A stretch of 11,948 nt of DNA from PVC group bacterium (ex Bugula neritina AB1) (GTDB lineage Bacteria; GCA-001730085): NCBI GenBank assembly GCA_001730085.1, contig MDLB01000058.1, positions 1 through 11,948 of the forward strand, written 5' to 3'. The notes below the pieces were generated by a model. That model had not been told where the DNA came from. It saw nothing but the letters and a program-made list of their open reading frames with translations, and ran no database searches. Positions 1-5,231 of the stretch are shown here, piece after piece. Every line of letters starts with the position of its first letter. The stretch's first letter is position 1. Both the position numbers and the translations under genes were made by a program.

Positions 1-1
1 A

Positions 2-94
2 TTTGTAAAAAATTGTGAAGGAGCCATTGTAGATGCAACAGTTATTGAATCTTCTTCTAGGCCAAGGAAAAGTATAGTTGTACAGAGGTCTTAA
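2..94 (+). pseudogene. IS5-type transposase remnant
   Basis: This open stretch runs in from the window edge and ends at a stop at 92-94. It contains GAIVDATVIESSSRPRK, which matches the region around the first catalytic Asp (IVDAT) of IS5-family DDE transposases. A full transposase would continue for well over 100 more residues, so the gene is truncated. The part before the window is unseen. The residues after the motif (SIVVQRS) resemble the usual V-EDR context but end early. Family assignment is by motif recall and is moderately secure; the element must be inactive here. Confidence 0.6.
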
Positions 95-98
95 CATT

Positions 99-206
99 TT
101 TAATGTTTCTGAAGCTCAACGTCTCGGACATACTAGATTAAAAGTCTTATCTATGGTAAGGACACAAGCAAATAGAAAAATATATATGATTTTAAAAAAA
201 AACTAA
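99..206 (+). pseudogene. Possible out-of-frame tail of the same degraded transposase
   Basis: Just after the stop of the IS5 remnant, a second frame stays open for 35 codons and reads FNVSEAQRLGHTRLKVLS and onward, ending in KIYMILKKN. The basic end is compatible with a transposase C-terminus (many end near NLKK), so this may be the last part of the same gene joined after an internal deletion and frameshift. I do not recognise a specific family in this piece. It could equally be unrelated leftover coding sequence. Confidence 0.25.
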
Positions 207-261
207 TCTATAATAAAGTTTATTTTATAAAACGTATTTTTTTTTAGGATAAAATTGATTA

Positions 262-498
262 ATGAAAGAAAAATTAAATATTTATTTTAAATATCTTTTT
301 TATAGGTCGATACCTGCTTGTACTATTATATGGGGCATACATTTCTCATATCGTGGTGACTTCACAGTTAATTTAAGACGTTCTGTGCTGATTTGGATGG
401 CTCTATTTATCTTTCAAGATATTAATAACTACCTTGAAAAAAAAGAAAAGGAAGAAAAGGAAAACTTACCAGCTCCATCCGAACCCCCATCCTCCTGA
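262..498 (+). CDS. Hypothetical small membrane protein
   Basis: This frame encodes 78 residues with two hydrophobic stretches, roughly residues 10-28 and 38-54, separated by a short basic loop (NLRR), then a charged tail (EKKEKEEKEN) and a Pro/Ser end. That pattern fits a small inner-membrane hairpin protein. The only ribosome-binding hint is AGGA at 246-249, about 12 bases before ATG, which is weak. The last 33 bases overlap the 3' end of the convergent gene at 466-1047, and the Pro/Ser tail is antisense to that gene's Gly-rich tail. No family is recognised. It may not be a real gene. Confidence 0.35.
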   Translation: MKEKLNIYFKYLFYRSIPACTIIWGIHFSYRGDFTVNLRRSVLIWMALFIFQDINNYLEKKEKEEKENLPAPSEPPSS

Positions 499-1047
499 TC
501 CAGACCCATATCCACCAGAATAAAAATTATCATCCCAGCTAGAAGAATTATAAAGACTTGGAATATCTCTCATTTTAGAATCCCATCGATCTTCATCATT
601 AAGCCTATAGTTACTCATATCTACTTTTTCAATATAATTTTTTGTTGGAATGGATATGGGGGTAGATTCTAATCCGATAGGAAAGTTTGTTCTGGGGATT
701 GATATATCTGTATTTATATCTTTAAAAATATCACTAGAAGTATTTATTTTAGGATTAACAATTTCTTCTTCTACAGTAGTAATCTCTTCTGCGTTTGTAT
801 CGAGTTCTTTTTCTAACTCTTCTTCAGTAACAACGTCTAAATTTTCAATAGGAGTCTCTTCTGCGTTTCTATAGAGTTCCTTTTCTAATTCTTCTTCAGT
901 AACGACTTCATAGAGTTCCTTTTCTAATTCTTCTTCAGAAGATATGCCTAAGTCTTGCGATAATCTCGAATACACGTATTCCTTTAAAACTTCCAAATCT
1001 TCTGAGGTTTCTTTTAAGGTCAAAAACCCTTTCAAAGGCAAAGACAT
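466..1047 (-). CDS. Acidic repeat protein with Gly/Trp-rich C-terminus, unknown function
   Basis: This 193-residue protein has no recognised family. Residues 1-35 are mixed and probably helical. Residues 36-88 are strongly acidic and carry three copies of a motif (SEEELEKEL at 37-45, TEEELEKEL at 50-58 and 74-82), probably a charged helix or short coiled coil. Residues 89-175 are polar and disorder-like (many I, S, T, N, P). The last 17 residues are Gly/Ser/aromatic (SGGYGSGSGGWGFGWSW). There is no signal peptide or membrane segment. The ATG at 1047 has no clear Shine-Dalgarno sequence. Duplicated modules and a low-complexity tail in a mobile-DNA-rich stretch suggest a fast-evolving, lineage-specific protein. 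A host-interaction role is conceivable but unproven. Confidence 0.6.
   Translation of the reverse strand: MSLPLKGFLTLKETSEDLEVLKEYVYSRLSQDLGISSEEELEKELYEVVTEEELEKELYRNAEETPIENLDVVTEEELEKELDTNAEEITTVEEEIVNPKINTSSDIFKDINTDISIPRTNFPIGLESTPISIPTKNYIEKVDMSNYRLNDEDRWDSKMRDIPSLYNSSSWDDNFYSGGYGSGSGGWGFGWSW
802..943 (-). repeat. Three-copy coding repeat encoding EEELEKEL
   Basis: On the + strand the core GAGTTC-(T/C)TTTTCTAA-(C/T)TC begins at 802, 874 and 913. The spacings are therefore 72 bp (24 codons) and 39 bp (13 codons), both in frame. The 72-bp unit also carries a repeated CTCTTCTGCGTTT segment (784 and 856), encoding NAEE. The copies differ at only a few positions, which indicates recent in-frame duplication inside the acidic protein. 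Confidence 0.85.
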
Positions 1048-1213
1048 AATCGAAGAATACCATAAATCTTTAAAAAGAAACGACCTCTGACCTTTATTAA
1101 ATCCTATTTAAAATAAATCTAATCAGGTTTAAATTTAATTATCTAACCAAGAATATATCTGATAATCCATATAAGTTATATAATTTTTTGATATAAAAAT
1201 TACCATTAACTTG

Positions 1214-1242
1214 CTATTAAATTACGGGTATTTTGACGTCAA
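1214..1242 (-). promoter_or_regulatory. Possible sigma70-type promoter for the acidic repeat gene
   Basis: Read on the reverse strand, TTGACG (1242-1237) and TAATAG (1219-1214) are separated by 17 bases, close to the -35/-10 consensus. The start point would lie near 1207, leaving a leader of about 160 bases before the ATG at 1047. The -35 box lies inside the 16-bp palindrome at 1230-1245. The genome is AT-rich, so -10-like hexamers are common; the -35 match is the stronger evidence. Confidence 0.4.
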
Positions 1243-1245
1243 AAT
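1230..1245. repeat. Perfect 16-bp palindrome, possible operator
   Basis: ATTTTGACGTCAAAAT is its own reverse complement, and two more G-C pairs follow on each side after one G-T step (GGT...GCC). It overlaps the -35 box of the reverse-strand promoter proposed at 1214-1242, which is where a dimeric repressor would bind. No specific regulator is assigned. Confidence 0.6.
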
Positions 1246-1439
1246 GCCTGTATATTCATATTCCCATTAATCGAAGATCACCCCTACGCCCTAAATTCGA
1301 AGAAGGCTTTTTTTATCAAAAAGTTTAAAATCGTGCTATTTTAGAGAATAGGGATGAACAACGTTCATTTTAAAAATACTCTTATCATCTCTCTTTATCT
1401 TTTTAGATATCAGACCTGTTGCTTAAAAATTTAAAGTCT

Positions 1440-1817
1440 TCATCTTCTTGATGATTCTAGCATTCTTTGCTTTTTTCTCTTCTTTTTTTGCTTCTTCCTA
1501 ATTTTTCTTTTACTCTGCGCATTTTTTGCTTCTTCCTCTTTCTTTTGCTCCGCGTATTTTTTGCTTCTTCCTCCTTTTTCTTTTTCTCCGCGCATTTTTT
1601 GCTTCTTCCTCTTTCTTTTGCTCCGCGCATTTTTTGCTTCTTCCTCTTTCTTTTGCTTCGCATCTTTTTTTAATGCTCTCTTTCCCTTTGCTAAAGTCCT
1701 AGATATCTTTGAACGAGAGTTTGAGCCTCGTCCAATGCTATAAATTTCAGAGCTTAAGCCAAAACAGACAAAGAAGATGATAGATAAAATACTTATTGAC
1801 TTAGATTGTTTATTCAT
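1440..1817 (-). CDS. Secreted Lys/Arg/Glu-rich repeat protein, unknown function
   Basis: The 125-residue product begins with a signal-peptide-like segment: basic MNKQSK, then hydrophobic residues 8-21 (SISILSIIFFVCFGLSS). Cleavage probably falls near residues 23-29. The rest is extremely basic and low in complexity, with KQKKEEEAKNA-type blocks at 54-63 and 91-100, exactly 36 residues apart, alternating with runs of K and R. It is probably helical or disordered and could bind nucleic acid or an anionic surface; that is inference from charge only. Start support is good: GGAG at 1826-1829 precedes ATG by 8 bases, with a plausible promoter at 1864-1893. The underlying DNA repeat has a non-triplet period, so each repeat is read in a different frame. 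Confidence 0.6.
   Translation of the reverse strand: MNKQSKSISILSIIFFVCFGLSSEIYSIGRGSNSRSKISRTLAKGKRALKKDAKQKKEEEAKNARSKRKRKKQKMRGEKEKGGRSKKYAEQKKEEEAKNAQSKRKIRKKQKKKRKKQRMLESSRR
1490..1663. repeat. Tandem polypyrimidine repeat with alternating 35/38-bp units
   Basis: The sequence GCTTCTTCCT recurs on the + strand at 1490, 1528, 1563, 1601 and 1636, giving spacings of 38, 35, 38 and 35 bp. Most units share ATTTTTTGCTTCTTCCT followed by a CTTT-rich run and GCTCCGCG. Neither spacing is a multiple of three, while three consecutive units make 108 or 111 bp. The repeat fills the 3' part of the reverse-strand gene at 1440-1817. Other frames on both strands also stay open, which explains the overlapping spurious frames here. 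Confidence 0.9.
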
Positions 1818-1863
1818 ATAATATCTCCATTTTAACTCTACAAAAAATATATTAAAAAGATAT

Positions 1864-1893
1864 ATAATAGCATTTATTGATAATAATATGCAA
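1864..1893 (-). promoter_or_regulatory. Probable promoter of the Lys/Arg-rich secreted protein gene
   Basis: On the reverse strand TTGCAT (1893-1888) and TATTAT (1869-1864) are 18 bases apart. They lie about 50 bases upstream of the ATG at 1817, which has a good ribosome-binding site. The match is fair; AT-richness makes chance -10 matches likely. Confidence 0.4.
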
Positions 1894-1995
1894 ATAAAAG
1901 TTAAGAAGTATTAGTTTTATATGTTTGAAACAAATGGAAAAAGAAAATCTTGATATTTAAAGCTTTCATCAAGTAGAGCTTATCCTCACTTATAC

Positions 1996-2014
1996 TTCTA
2001 TACGTTAAGAAAGC
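1996..2014 (+). repeat. Terminal inverted repeat (left end) of an IS3-type element
   Basis: CTATACGTTAAGAAAGC (1998-2014) lies 51 bases before the orfA start. A near-identical sequence, CTATACGTTAAGTCAAGC, occurs at 11778-11795 just beyond the orfB stop of another IS3-type fragment, where it reads inward toward orfB. The shared 12 bases and the matching positions relative to orfA and orfB identify these as the two terminal repeats of the same IS family. The exact outer boundary is uncertain. Confidence 0.6.
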
Positions 2015-2064
2015 AAAAAACTTTTTGAATATTTTTCCTTAGAAAAAAATAATAATAAGGAGAA

Positions 2065-2352
2065 ATGGAAATGAATAAGAAAAAATATAAATCAAAAGAA
2101 CGGTTAATAATTGTACTTGAGAGAATAAAGGGGAAGGTACTCTTGGGGGAACTATGCAATCAATATGGGATTTCTCAACAAACCTATTATAATTGGAGAG
2201 ATCGACTGCTATCTGAAGGGGCTAAAATTTTTTCCTATGGAGGAGTTGATAGTGAAAAAGAGGTTCTAAAACAAGAGCTGAGTCGTCTAAAGGAATATTT
2301 TAACACAGAAGCCTCTCATCCTCTACCTGAAGGAAGGGATATTCTCGGCTAA
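2065..2352 (+). pseudogene. IS3-type transposase orfA, 3'-truncated
   Basis: The frame encodes a helix-turn-helix transposase subunit. Residues 10-50 (RLIIVLERIKGKVLLGELCNQ then YGISQQTYYNWRDRLL) match the HTH_Tnp_1-like DNA-binding domain of IS3-family OrfA, followed by the start of the leucine-zipper-like helix (EKEVLKQELSRLKE). After about residue 78 the family pattern stops, and the last 17-19 codons read through unrelated DNA including an IS200/IS605-like end at 2317-2344. AAGGAG at 2056-2061 gives a strong ribosome-binding site. No orfB follows, so transposition from here is impossible. A truncated OrfA could still bind element ends if expressed. The matching orfB tail is at 11790-11948. 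Confidence 0.75.
2317..2344 (-). mobile_element. Decayed IS200/IS605-like end hairpin
   Basis: CATCCTCTACCTGAAGGAAG and the following bases align with the right end of the tnpB element at 11271-11300 (CATCCTCACCTACCTAAAGG...), with a 3-base deletion and a few substitutions. The inner stem (CTACCT/AGGAAG with one A-A mismatch) is preserved. Orientation is the same as at 11271. The TTGA (TCAA on the reverse strand) that flanks the copy at 11267 is absent. The fragment interrupts the IS3 orfA and carries no tnpB. Confidence 0.55.
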
Positions 2353-2470
2353 AGTGGATCAAAAGAATAACTTAATCTATAAAAAAATTCACCTTTAAAA
2401 TTAATTCAAAATAGTTTAAAATAATTAAAATTATAATTAAAAATAAAAAAAAACATTAAGAAATATAAAT

Positions 2471-3145
2471 ATGAATAAATTTTTCAATTTTAAATTAATT
2501 ACTATATTAACATTTTTTTCGAGCTCTCTTGCTTGGGGTCTAGCTCCTGAATCAGCTATAACAACAGAGCCTTTTAAAATAATGAATCTAAAGCCAAACC
2601 ATTCCTCTCTTAGTTTAGTTTCTACTAACAATAAACTTATCTCAAGAAGTTTTTATAAAACTAATGACACCTCCAACTTATCAAAACTACCACCTATAGC
2701 ACCTAAAAACGATAAAAGCTCACGTGATTTTTATAAAAATCAATTATTAGATTCAAAGGATTCTTATGTTCTACCCCATCCACCTCATTCTAAAAACCCG
2801 CAACAAGGCTCGACCTTTTTACAAAAACCTTCTAATCTAAATACAAAAGTAAGAAACAAAATAAATATACGGAACAGACAACCTCTTCATGAAAATTCAC
2901 AACCTTCTTCCTTAAGATCTATTAAACCTGGAGTTTTAAAAAATCCTAATTTACATCAAACACCCTCTTCAAAGTTACCTAAAATAAAAAGGAGCGATCA
3001 AGATATTGAAACCGCTACCTCTCCTATATCTTCTGCGTCATCTAGCTTGTCTGAAATATCTAGCTTGTCTGAAATATCTAGCTCTTCAAGTGTTAAACCT
3101 TTCTCTTTCTCCCGAACTCAAACACTTCTTGGGACGAATGCTTAA
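2471..3145 (+). CDS. Secreted Ser/Pro-rich protein, unknown function
   Basis: The 224-residue product starts with a clear Sec signal peptide: basic MNKFFNFK, hydrophobic LITILTFFSSSLAWG, with likely cleavage near residues 22-25. The mature part is rich in S, P, K and N, has no recognisable domain, and looks disordered. FYK with nearby polar residues occurs twice (SRSFYKTND near 59-66, SRDFYKNQL near 84-92), perhaps a short duplicated motif. A Ser/Leu/Glu tandem repeat lies near residues 191-205. There is no good Shine-Dalgarno sequence, only AAG at 2458-2460. The gene stands alone between IS debris and the tRNA pair. An exported, lineage-specific protein, perhaps a host-contact factor, is possible, but no function is supported. 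Confidence 0.6.
   Translation: MNKFFNFKLITILTFFSSSLAWGLAPESAITTEPFKIMNLKPNHSSLSLVSTNNKLISRSFYKTNDTSNLSKLPPIAPKNDKSSRDFYKNQLLDSKDSYVLPHPPHSKNPQQGSTFLQKPSNLNTKVRNKINIRNRQPLHENSQPSSLRSIKPGVLKNPNLHQTPSSKLPKIKRSDQDIETATSPISSASSSLSEISSLSEISSSSSVKPFSFSRTQTLLGTNA
3041..3086 (+). repeat. 18-bp tandem repeat encoding SSLSEI
   Basis: TCTAGCTTGTCTGAAATA occurs at 3041-3058 and again without change at 3059-3076, followed by a partial copy TCTAGCTCTT. Each unit adds six residues (SSLSEI) in frame near the C-terminus of the secreted Ser-rich protein. Perfect identity suggests recent slippage or duplication. Confidence 0.9.
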
Positions 3146-3162
3146 AAATCAAACAAACAAGA

Positions 3163-3176
3163 TCTTTATATAAAGA
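3163..3176. repeat. 14-bp palindrome downstream of the secreted protein gene
   Basis: TCTTTATATAAAGA is self-complementary. It lies 18 bases after the stop at 3145 and resembles the palindrome at 3627-3640 (both contain TCTTTATA and TATAAAGA). It is not followed by a T-run, so it is not a standard terminator. It may be a regulator site or chance in AT-rich DNA. Confidence 0.4.
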
Positions 3177-3221
3177 ACAGAAAAATCACCTCACTATTTG
3201 GACATAAGTGTAGATTTATGA

Positions 3222-3251
3222 TTGACTAATCCACATATCTTAGTTTAGAAT
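3222..3251 (+). promoter_or_regulatory. Promoter of the tRNA genes
   Basis: TTGACT (3222-3227) and TAGAAT (3246-3251) are 18 bases apart and match the sigma70 consensus well. Initiation would fall near 3258, about 19 bases before tRNA-Thr, suitable for a stable RNA transcript. tRNA-Tyr, 124 bases further on, may share this transcript. Confidence 0.55.
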
Positions 3252-3276
3252 ATTAGCTTAAATATTTTTTTTATGG

Positions 3277-3352
3277 GCTGGCGTAGCTCAATTGGCAGAG
3301 CAGCTGATTTGTAATCAGCAGGTTGCGGGTTCGAGTCCCATCGCCAGCTCCA
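3277..3352 (+). tRNA. tRNA-Thr (anticodon TGT)
   Basis: The 76 bases fold as a standard cloverleaf: acceptor GCTGGCG/CGCCAGC, D stem GCTC/GAGC, anticodon stem GCTGA/TCAGC with loop TTTGTAA, so the anticodon TGT (3310-3312) reads ACA threonine codons. The T loop is TTCGAGT, and CCA (3350-3352) is encoded. The T stem is imperfect: GCGGG against CCCAT gives three G-C pairs, one C-A mismatch and one G-T pair. Discriminator base is T. Confidence 0.97.
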
Positions 3353-3476
3353 TGTGATTATTTATTTGAAGATCATTCGGTTTTACAAATATGAAGCCGG
3401 CCCAAAGATCTCAAAAATTGCATCTTTTTTATAGCGAAAATAAAAAAAAATTCCTATAAATACTGATTATTACTAG

Positions 3477-3561
3477 GGAGGGTTACCCGAGTGGCCAAAG
3501 GGGGCAGACTGTAAATCTGCTGGCGCAGCCTACGGTGGTTCGAATCCACCACCCTCCACCA
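3477..3561 (+). tRNA. tRNA-Tyr (anticodon GTA)
   Basis: The 85 bases form a class II tRNA: acceptor GGAGGGT/ACCCTCC, anticodon stem GCAGA/TCTGC with loop CTGTAAA (anticodon GTA at 3511-3513), a long variable arm at 3521-3533, T stem GGTGG/CCACC with loop TTCGAAT, discriminator A and encoded CCA. All stems are intact. It follows tRNA-Thr in the same direction. Confidence 0.97.
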
Positions 3562-3620
3562 TTAAAAGTTAGTAATATTATGATAAGCATAGGTCGTTGA
3601 ACAGTAATTCAAAATTTTTC

Positions 3621-3649
3621 TTGGTGTTCTTTATAAAGAATTTTACTAT
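3621..3649 (+). promoter_or_regulatory. Possible operon promoter with a palindrome filling its spacer
   Basis: TTGGTG (3621-3626) and TACTAT (3644-3649) are 17 bases apart, a fair sigma70 arrangement 115 bases before the proposed cutA start. The spacer contains the perfect palindrome TTCTTTATAAAGAA at 3627-3640. A dimeric repressor bound there would block polymerase directly. This would control cutA and possibly the LPS genes behind it. Both boxes are only moderate matches. Confidence 0.4.
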
Positions 3650-3763
3650 TTTAAAAACACCCCCCATTTGCAACAAATATGAATTTTTTCTCAAAAAACA
3701 GGTTCTTTGAATAAAGCTTCTATAACTTCCTCAACACTCTTAAATAAAGGATTTAATAAAATA

Positions 3764-4111
3764 ATGAGGAATACGAATGTGCTTGAAGAAAAATGTCTAA
3801 TCCTTTACACTTCTTATCCAGAAGAAGAAACAGCACAAAAAATGGCGGCTTCCTTGGTAAAAAAAAAGTGGGTTGCCTGCGTACATATCTACCCCAAAGT
3901 AAAATCTGTATATACATGGGAAGAAAACCTAGAAATCTCTGAAGAATCTACGGTTTTTTTCAAAACTTTTTCTTCTCATAAAAAGAATGTGGAAACCTTC
4001 ATCATCGATAATCACCCCTATAGTTGCCCAAGTGTTTTAAGTTTACCTATCAGTTCTGTCAATATTGACTACCTGAGCTGGATGAGAGAAAATCTAAGCT
4101 CTGATAATTGA
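3764..4111 (+). CDS. cutA: CutA divalent-cation tolerance protein
   Basis: This is a member of the CutA1 family, small trimeric ferredoxin-like proteins linked to copper and other divalent-cation tolerance; the exact biochemical role is unsettled. Visible family marks are LILYTSYPEEETAQKMA near the start, VKKKWVACVHIYPKVKSVYTW with the conserved ACV, VFFKT, HPYSCPSVLSLPI and the closing YLSWMREN. The frame is open from a TTG at 3707, but that start would add a non-conserved extension. ATG at 3764 (AAGGA 12 bases before) gives 115 residues; GTG at 3779 (GAGG 9 bases before) gives 110, nearest to the usual 105-112. It begins a tightly packed string ending with LPS genes, 28 bases before the next gene. 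No functional tie to LPS is known. Confidence 0.9.
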   Translation: MRNTNVLEEKCLILYTSYPEEETAQKMAASLVKKKWVACVHIYPKVKSVYTWEENLEISEESTVFFKTFSSHKKNVETFIIDNHPYSCPSVLSLPISSVNIDYLSWMRENLSSDN

Positions 4112-4139
4112 AAGACAAAAATGAAAGGTTGTTTTTTTA

Positions 4140-5222
4140 GTGATTGCTAAACGTCTCCTACTATATATCTTGTTTTTTCAACAGGCATTCTTACCTTCTA
4201 TGCTCCAAGGAGCTGATCCTCAGCAGCCAACAAAAGTTTCCTGCTGGATAGATGATTTTTCTATGAAACAAAACATATTGTACTCGCCTCTTTTTATAAA
4301 TTTTTGGCATATGTTTCAAACAAAAGTCATTCAAGAAAAACCTCTATTTTCAAAGCCGATAAAAAACTTTCAACGTTTAGAGCAAAGCTCCTTTCAAAAA
4401 AACTGTTTCCCTAAAAAAACATCCATGACCAATATTTTTTTAGGCTACCGCTTGCAAAGTCTTTCCGAAACATTTGAAAAAGAGCGAGAAAAAAAAATCA
4501 ATATTTCTCTTTCTCCTTTGAGTCAACAATTGAACCCTTTAGATGTTCTCGCATATATGGGGCTAGGTCGACTGATTAACCTTTCAGAGTTCTCTTTTAG
4601 CGAAAGATCTTCTCTTTTTTTTCAAGAAAATAACTCCTTTACCCCTGTACAAAGCCTTGTTCTAGACTATGACTCAAGTTTAGGTGAGTCCCCAATGAAA
4701 ACCATTCACCTTATAGAATACAATAACCCTGATGACTTTATCATTAATTTACGCACAAGTGATTCAGAAGATGAGATGATTTTTGCTAAAATCCCACCTC
4801 TCCGAACGTTTCGCAAAACAGTCGAATATGTATTTTCCAGATTTAAAAAAAATCACCAAAAAATGTATTTTATGCCTGGGGATCAATTGGCCCTACCCCA
4901 AACATCTTTTCAAATCACCTCCTCCATCCCATCTATGGAAAAAAACCCTTTGAAGAATAAAAGCAAGGAAAATTGGTTTTTATCAAAAGTTATCCAACAA
5001 TATAAAATTGGATGGGAACTGCTTTCTCGAACAAAAAGCAATTCCTCCTCTTCTAAGCCTTTTTTAACAAAAAATATTCATATTGAACACTATAAAATGA
5101 ACTCTGACCGAAAATTTATTTTTGATAAGCCATTTCTATGTATTTTAAGAAAAAAAAACACAGAAAAACCTTACGCGATACTATGGATTTATGACACACG
5201 TTTTTTTTACAAAGCTAATTAA
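4140..5222 (+). CDS. Secreted serpin-like protein (divergent)
   Basis: The 360-residue product has a signal peptide (MIAKRLLLYILFFQQAFLPS, probable cut after LQG near residue 24). The C-terminus carries FIFDKPFLCIL (326-336), which fits the serpin PROSITE signature as I recall it. The alignment continues without gaps against human alpha-1-antitrypsin: KPF and, seven residues later, NT-x-x-P (340-344) keep the same spacing. Near the N-terminus NILYSPL (45-51) resembles the serpin N-I-x-x-S-P-x-S-I motif of helix B. The 360-residue length suits serpins (about 350-420). The hinge before the reactive loop should read like GTEAAAAT, but the aligned residues are about 306-312 (KPFLTKN), so inhibition of proteases is doubtful. 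Ungapped counting puts P1 near Met320. Start is GTG, with AAAGG 11 bases upstream. The middle of the protein aligns poorly. It sits between cutA and lpxL, 9 bases before the latter. Confidence 0.55.
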   Translation: MIAKRLLLYILFFQQAFLPSMLQGADPQQPTKVSCWIDDFSMKQNILYSPLFINFWHMFQTKVIQEKPLFSKPIKNFQRLEQSSFQKNCFPKKTSMTNIFLGYRLQSLSETFEKEREKKINISLSPLSQQLNPLDVLAYMGLGRLINLSEFSFSERSSLFFQENNSFTPVQSLVLDYDSSLGESPMKTIHLIEYNNPDDFIINLRTSDSEDEMIFAKIPPLRTFRKTVEYVFSRFKKNHQKMYFMPGDQLALPQTSFQITSSIPSMEKNPLKNKSKENWFLSKVIQQYKIGWELLSRTKSNSSSSKPFLTKNIHIEHYKMNSDRKFIFDKPFLCILRKKNTEKPYAILWIYDTRFFYKAN

Positions 5223-5231
5223 ACTTTTTTT

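Larger units (their letters stand above)
1048..1439. other. Gene-free spacer between two reverse-strand genes
   Basis: No convincing reading frame is seen. The stretch contains a 16-bp palindrome overlapping a possible reverse-strand promoter, a short patch at about 1277-1305 that is richer in G+C than its surroundings (CACCCCTACGCCC), and a small inverted repeat ATGAAC-AAC-GTTCAT at 1354-1368. The 1354-1368 repeat lies downstream of the gene ending at 1440 but lacks the T-run of an intrinsic terminator. The G+C-richer patch may be debris of a lost element. Confidence 0.5.

Noticed and set aside
650-874. Forward-strand frame of 74 codons
   Set aside because: It is antisense to the acidic repeat gene, is rich in Ser/Val because of the repeat complement, and lacks a ribosome-binding site.
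1354-1368. ATGAAC-AAC-GTTCAT as an intrinsic terminator of the gene ending at 1440
   Set aside because: The stem is only six pairs and is AT-rich, and no T-run follows on the reverse strand.
1490-1663. Possible CRISPR-like array because of regular repeats
   Set aside because: There are no unique spacers; units are contiguous polypyrimidine tracts with a 35/38-bp period inside a coding frame.
1457-1673. Overlapping open frames on both strands across the polypyrimidine repeat
   Set aside because: They arise because the low-complexity repeat is stop-poor in all frames. Only the reverse-strand frame at 1440-1817 has a signal peptide, ribosome-binding site and promoter.
2353-2470. Promoter search in the very AT-rich stretch before the secreted Ser-rich protein
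   Set aside because: Many TATAAT-like hexamers occur, but no -35 match stands out, so no specific site can be supported.
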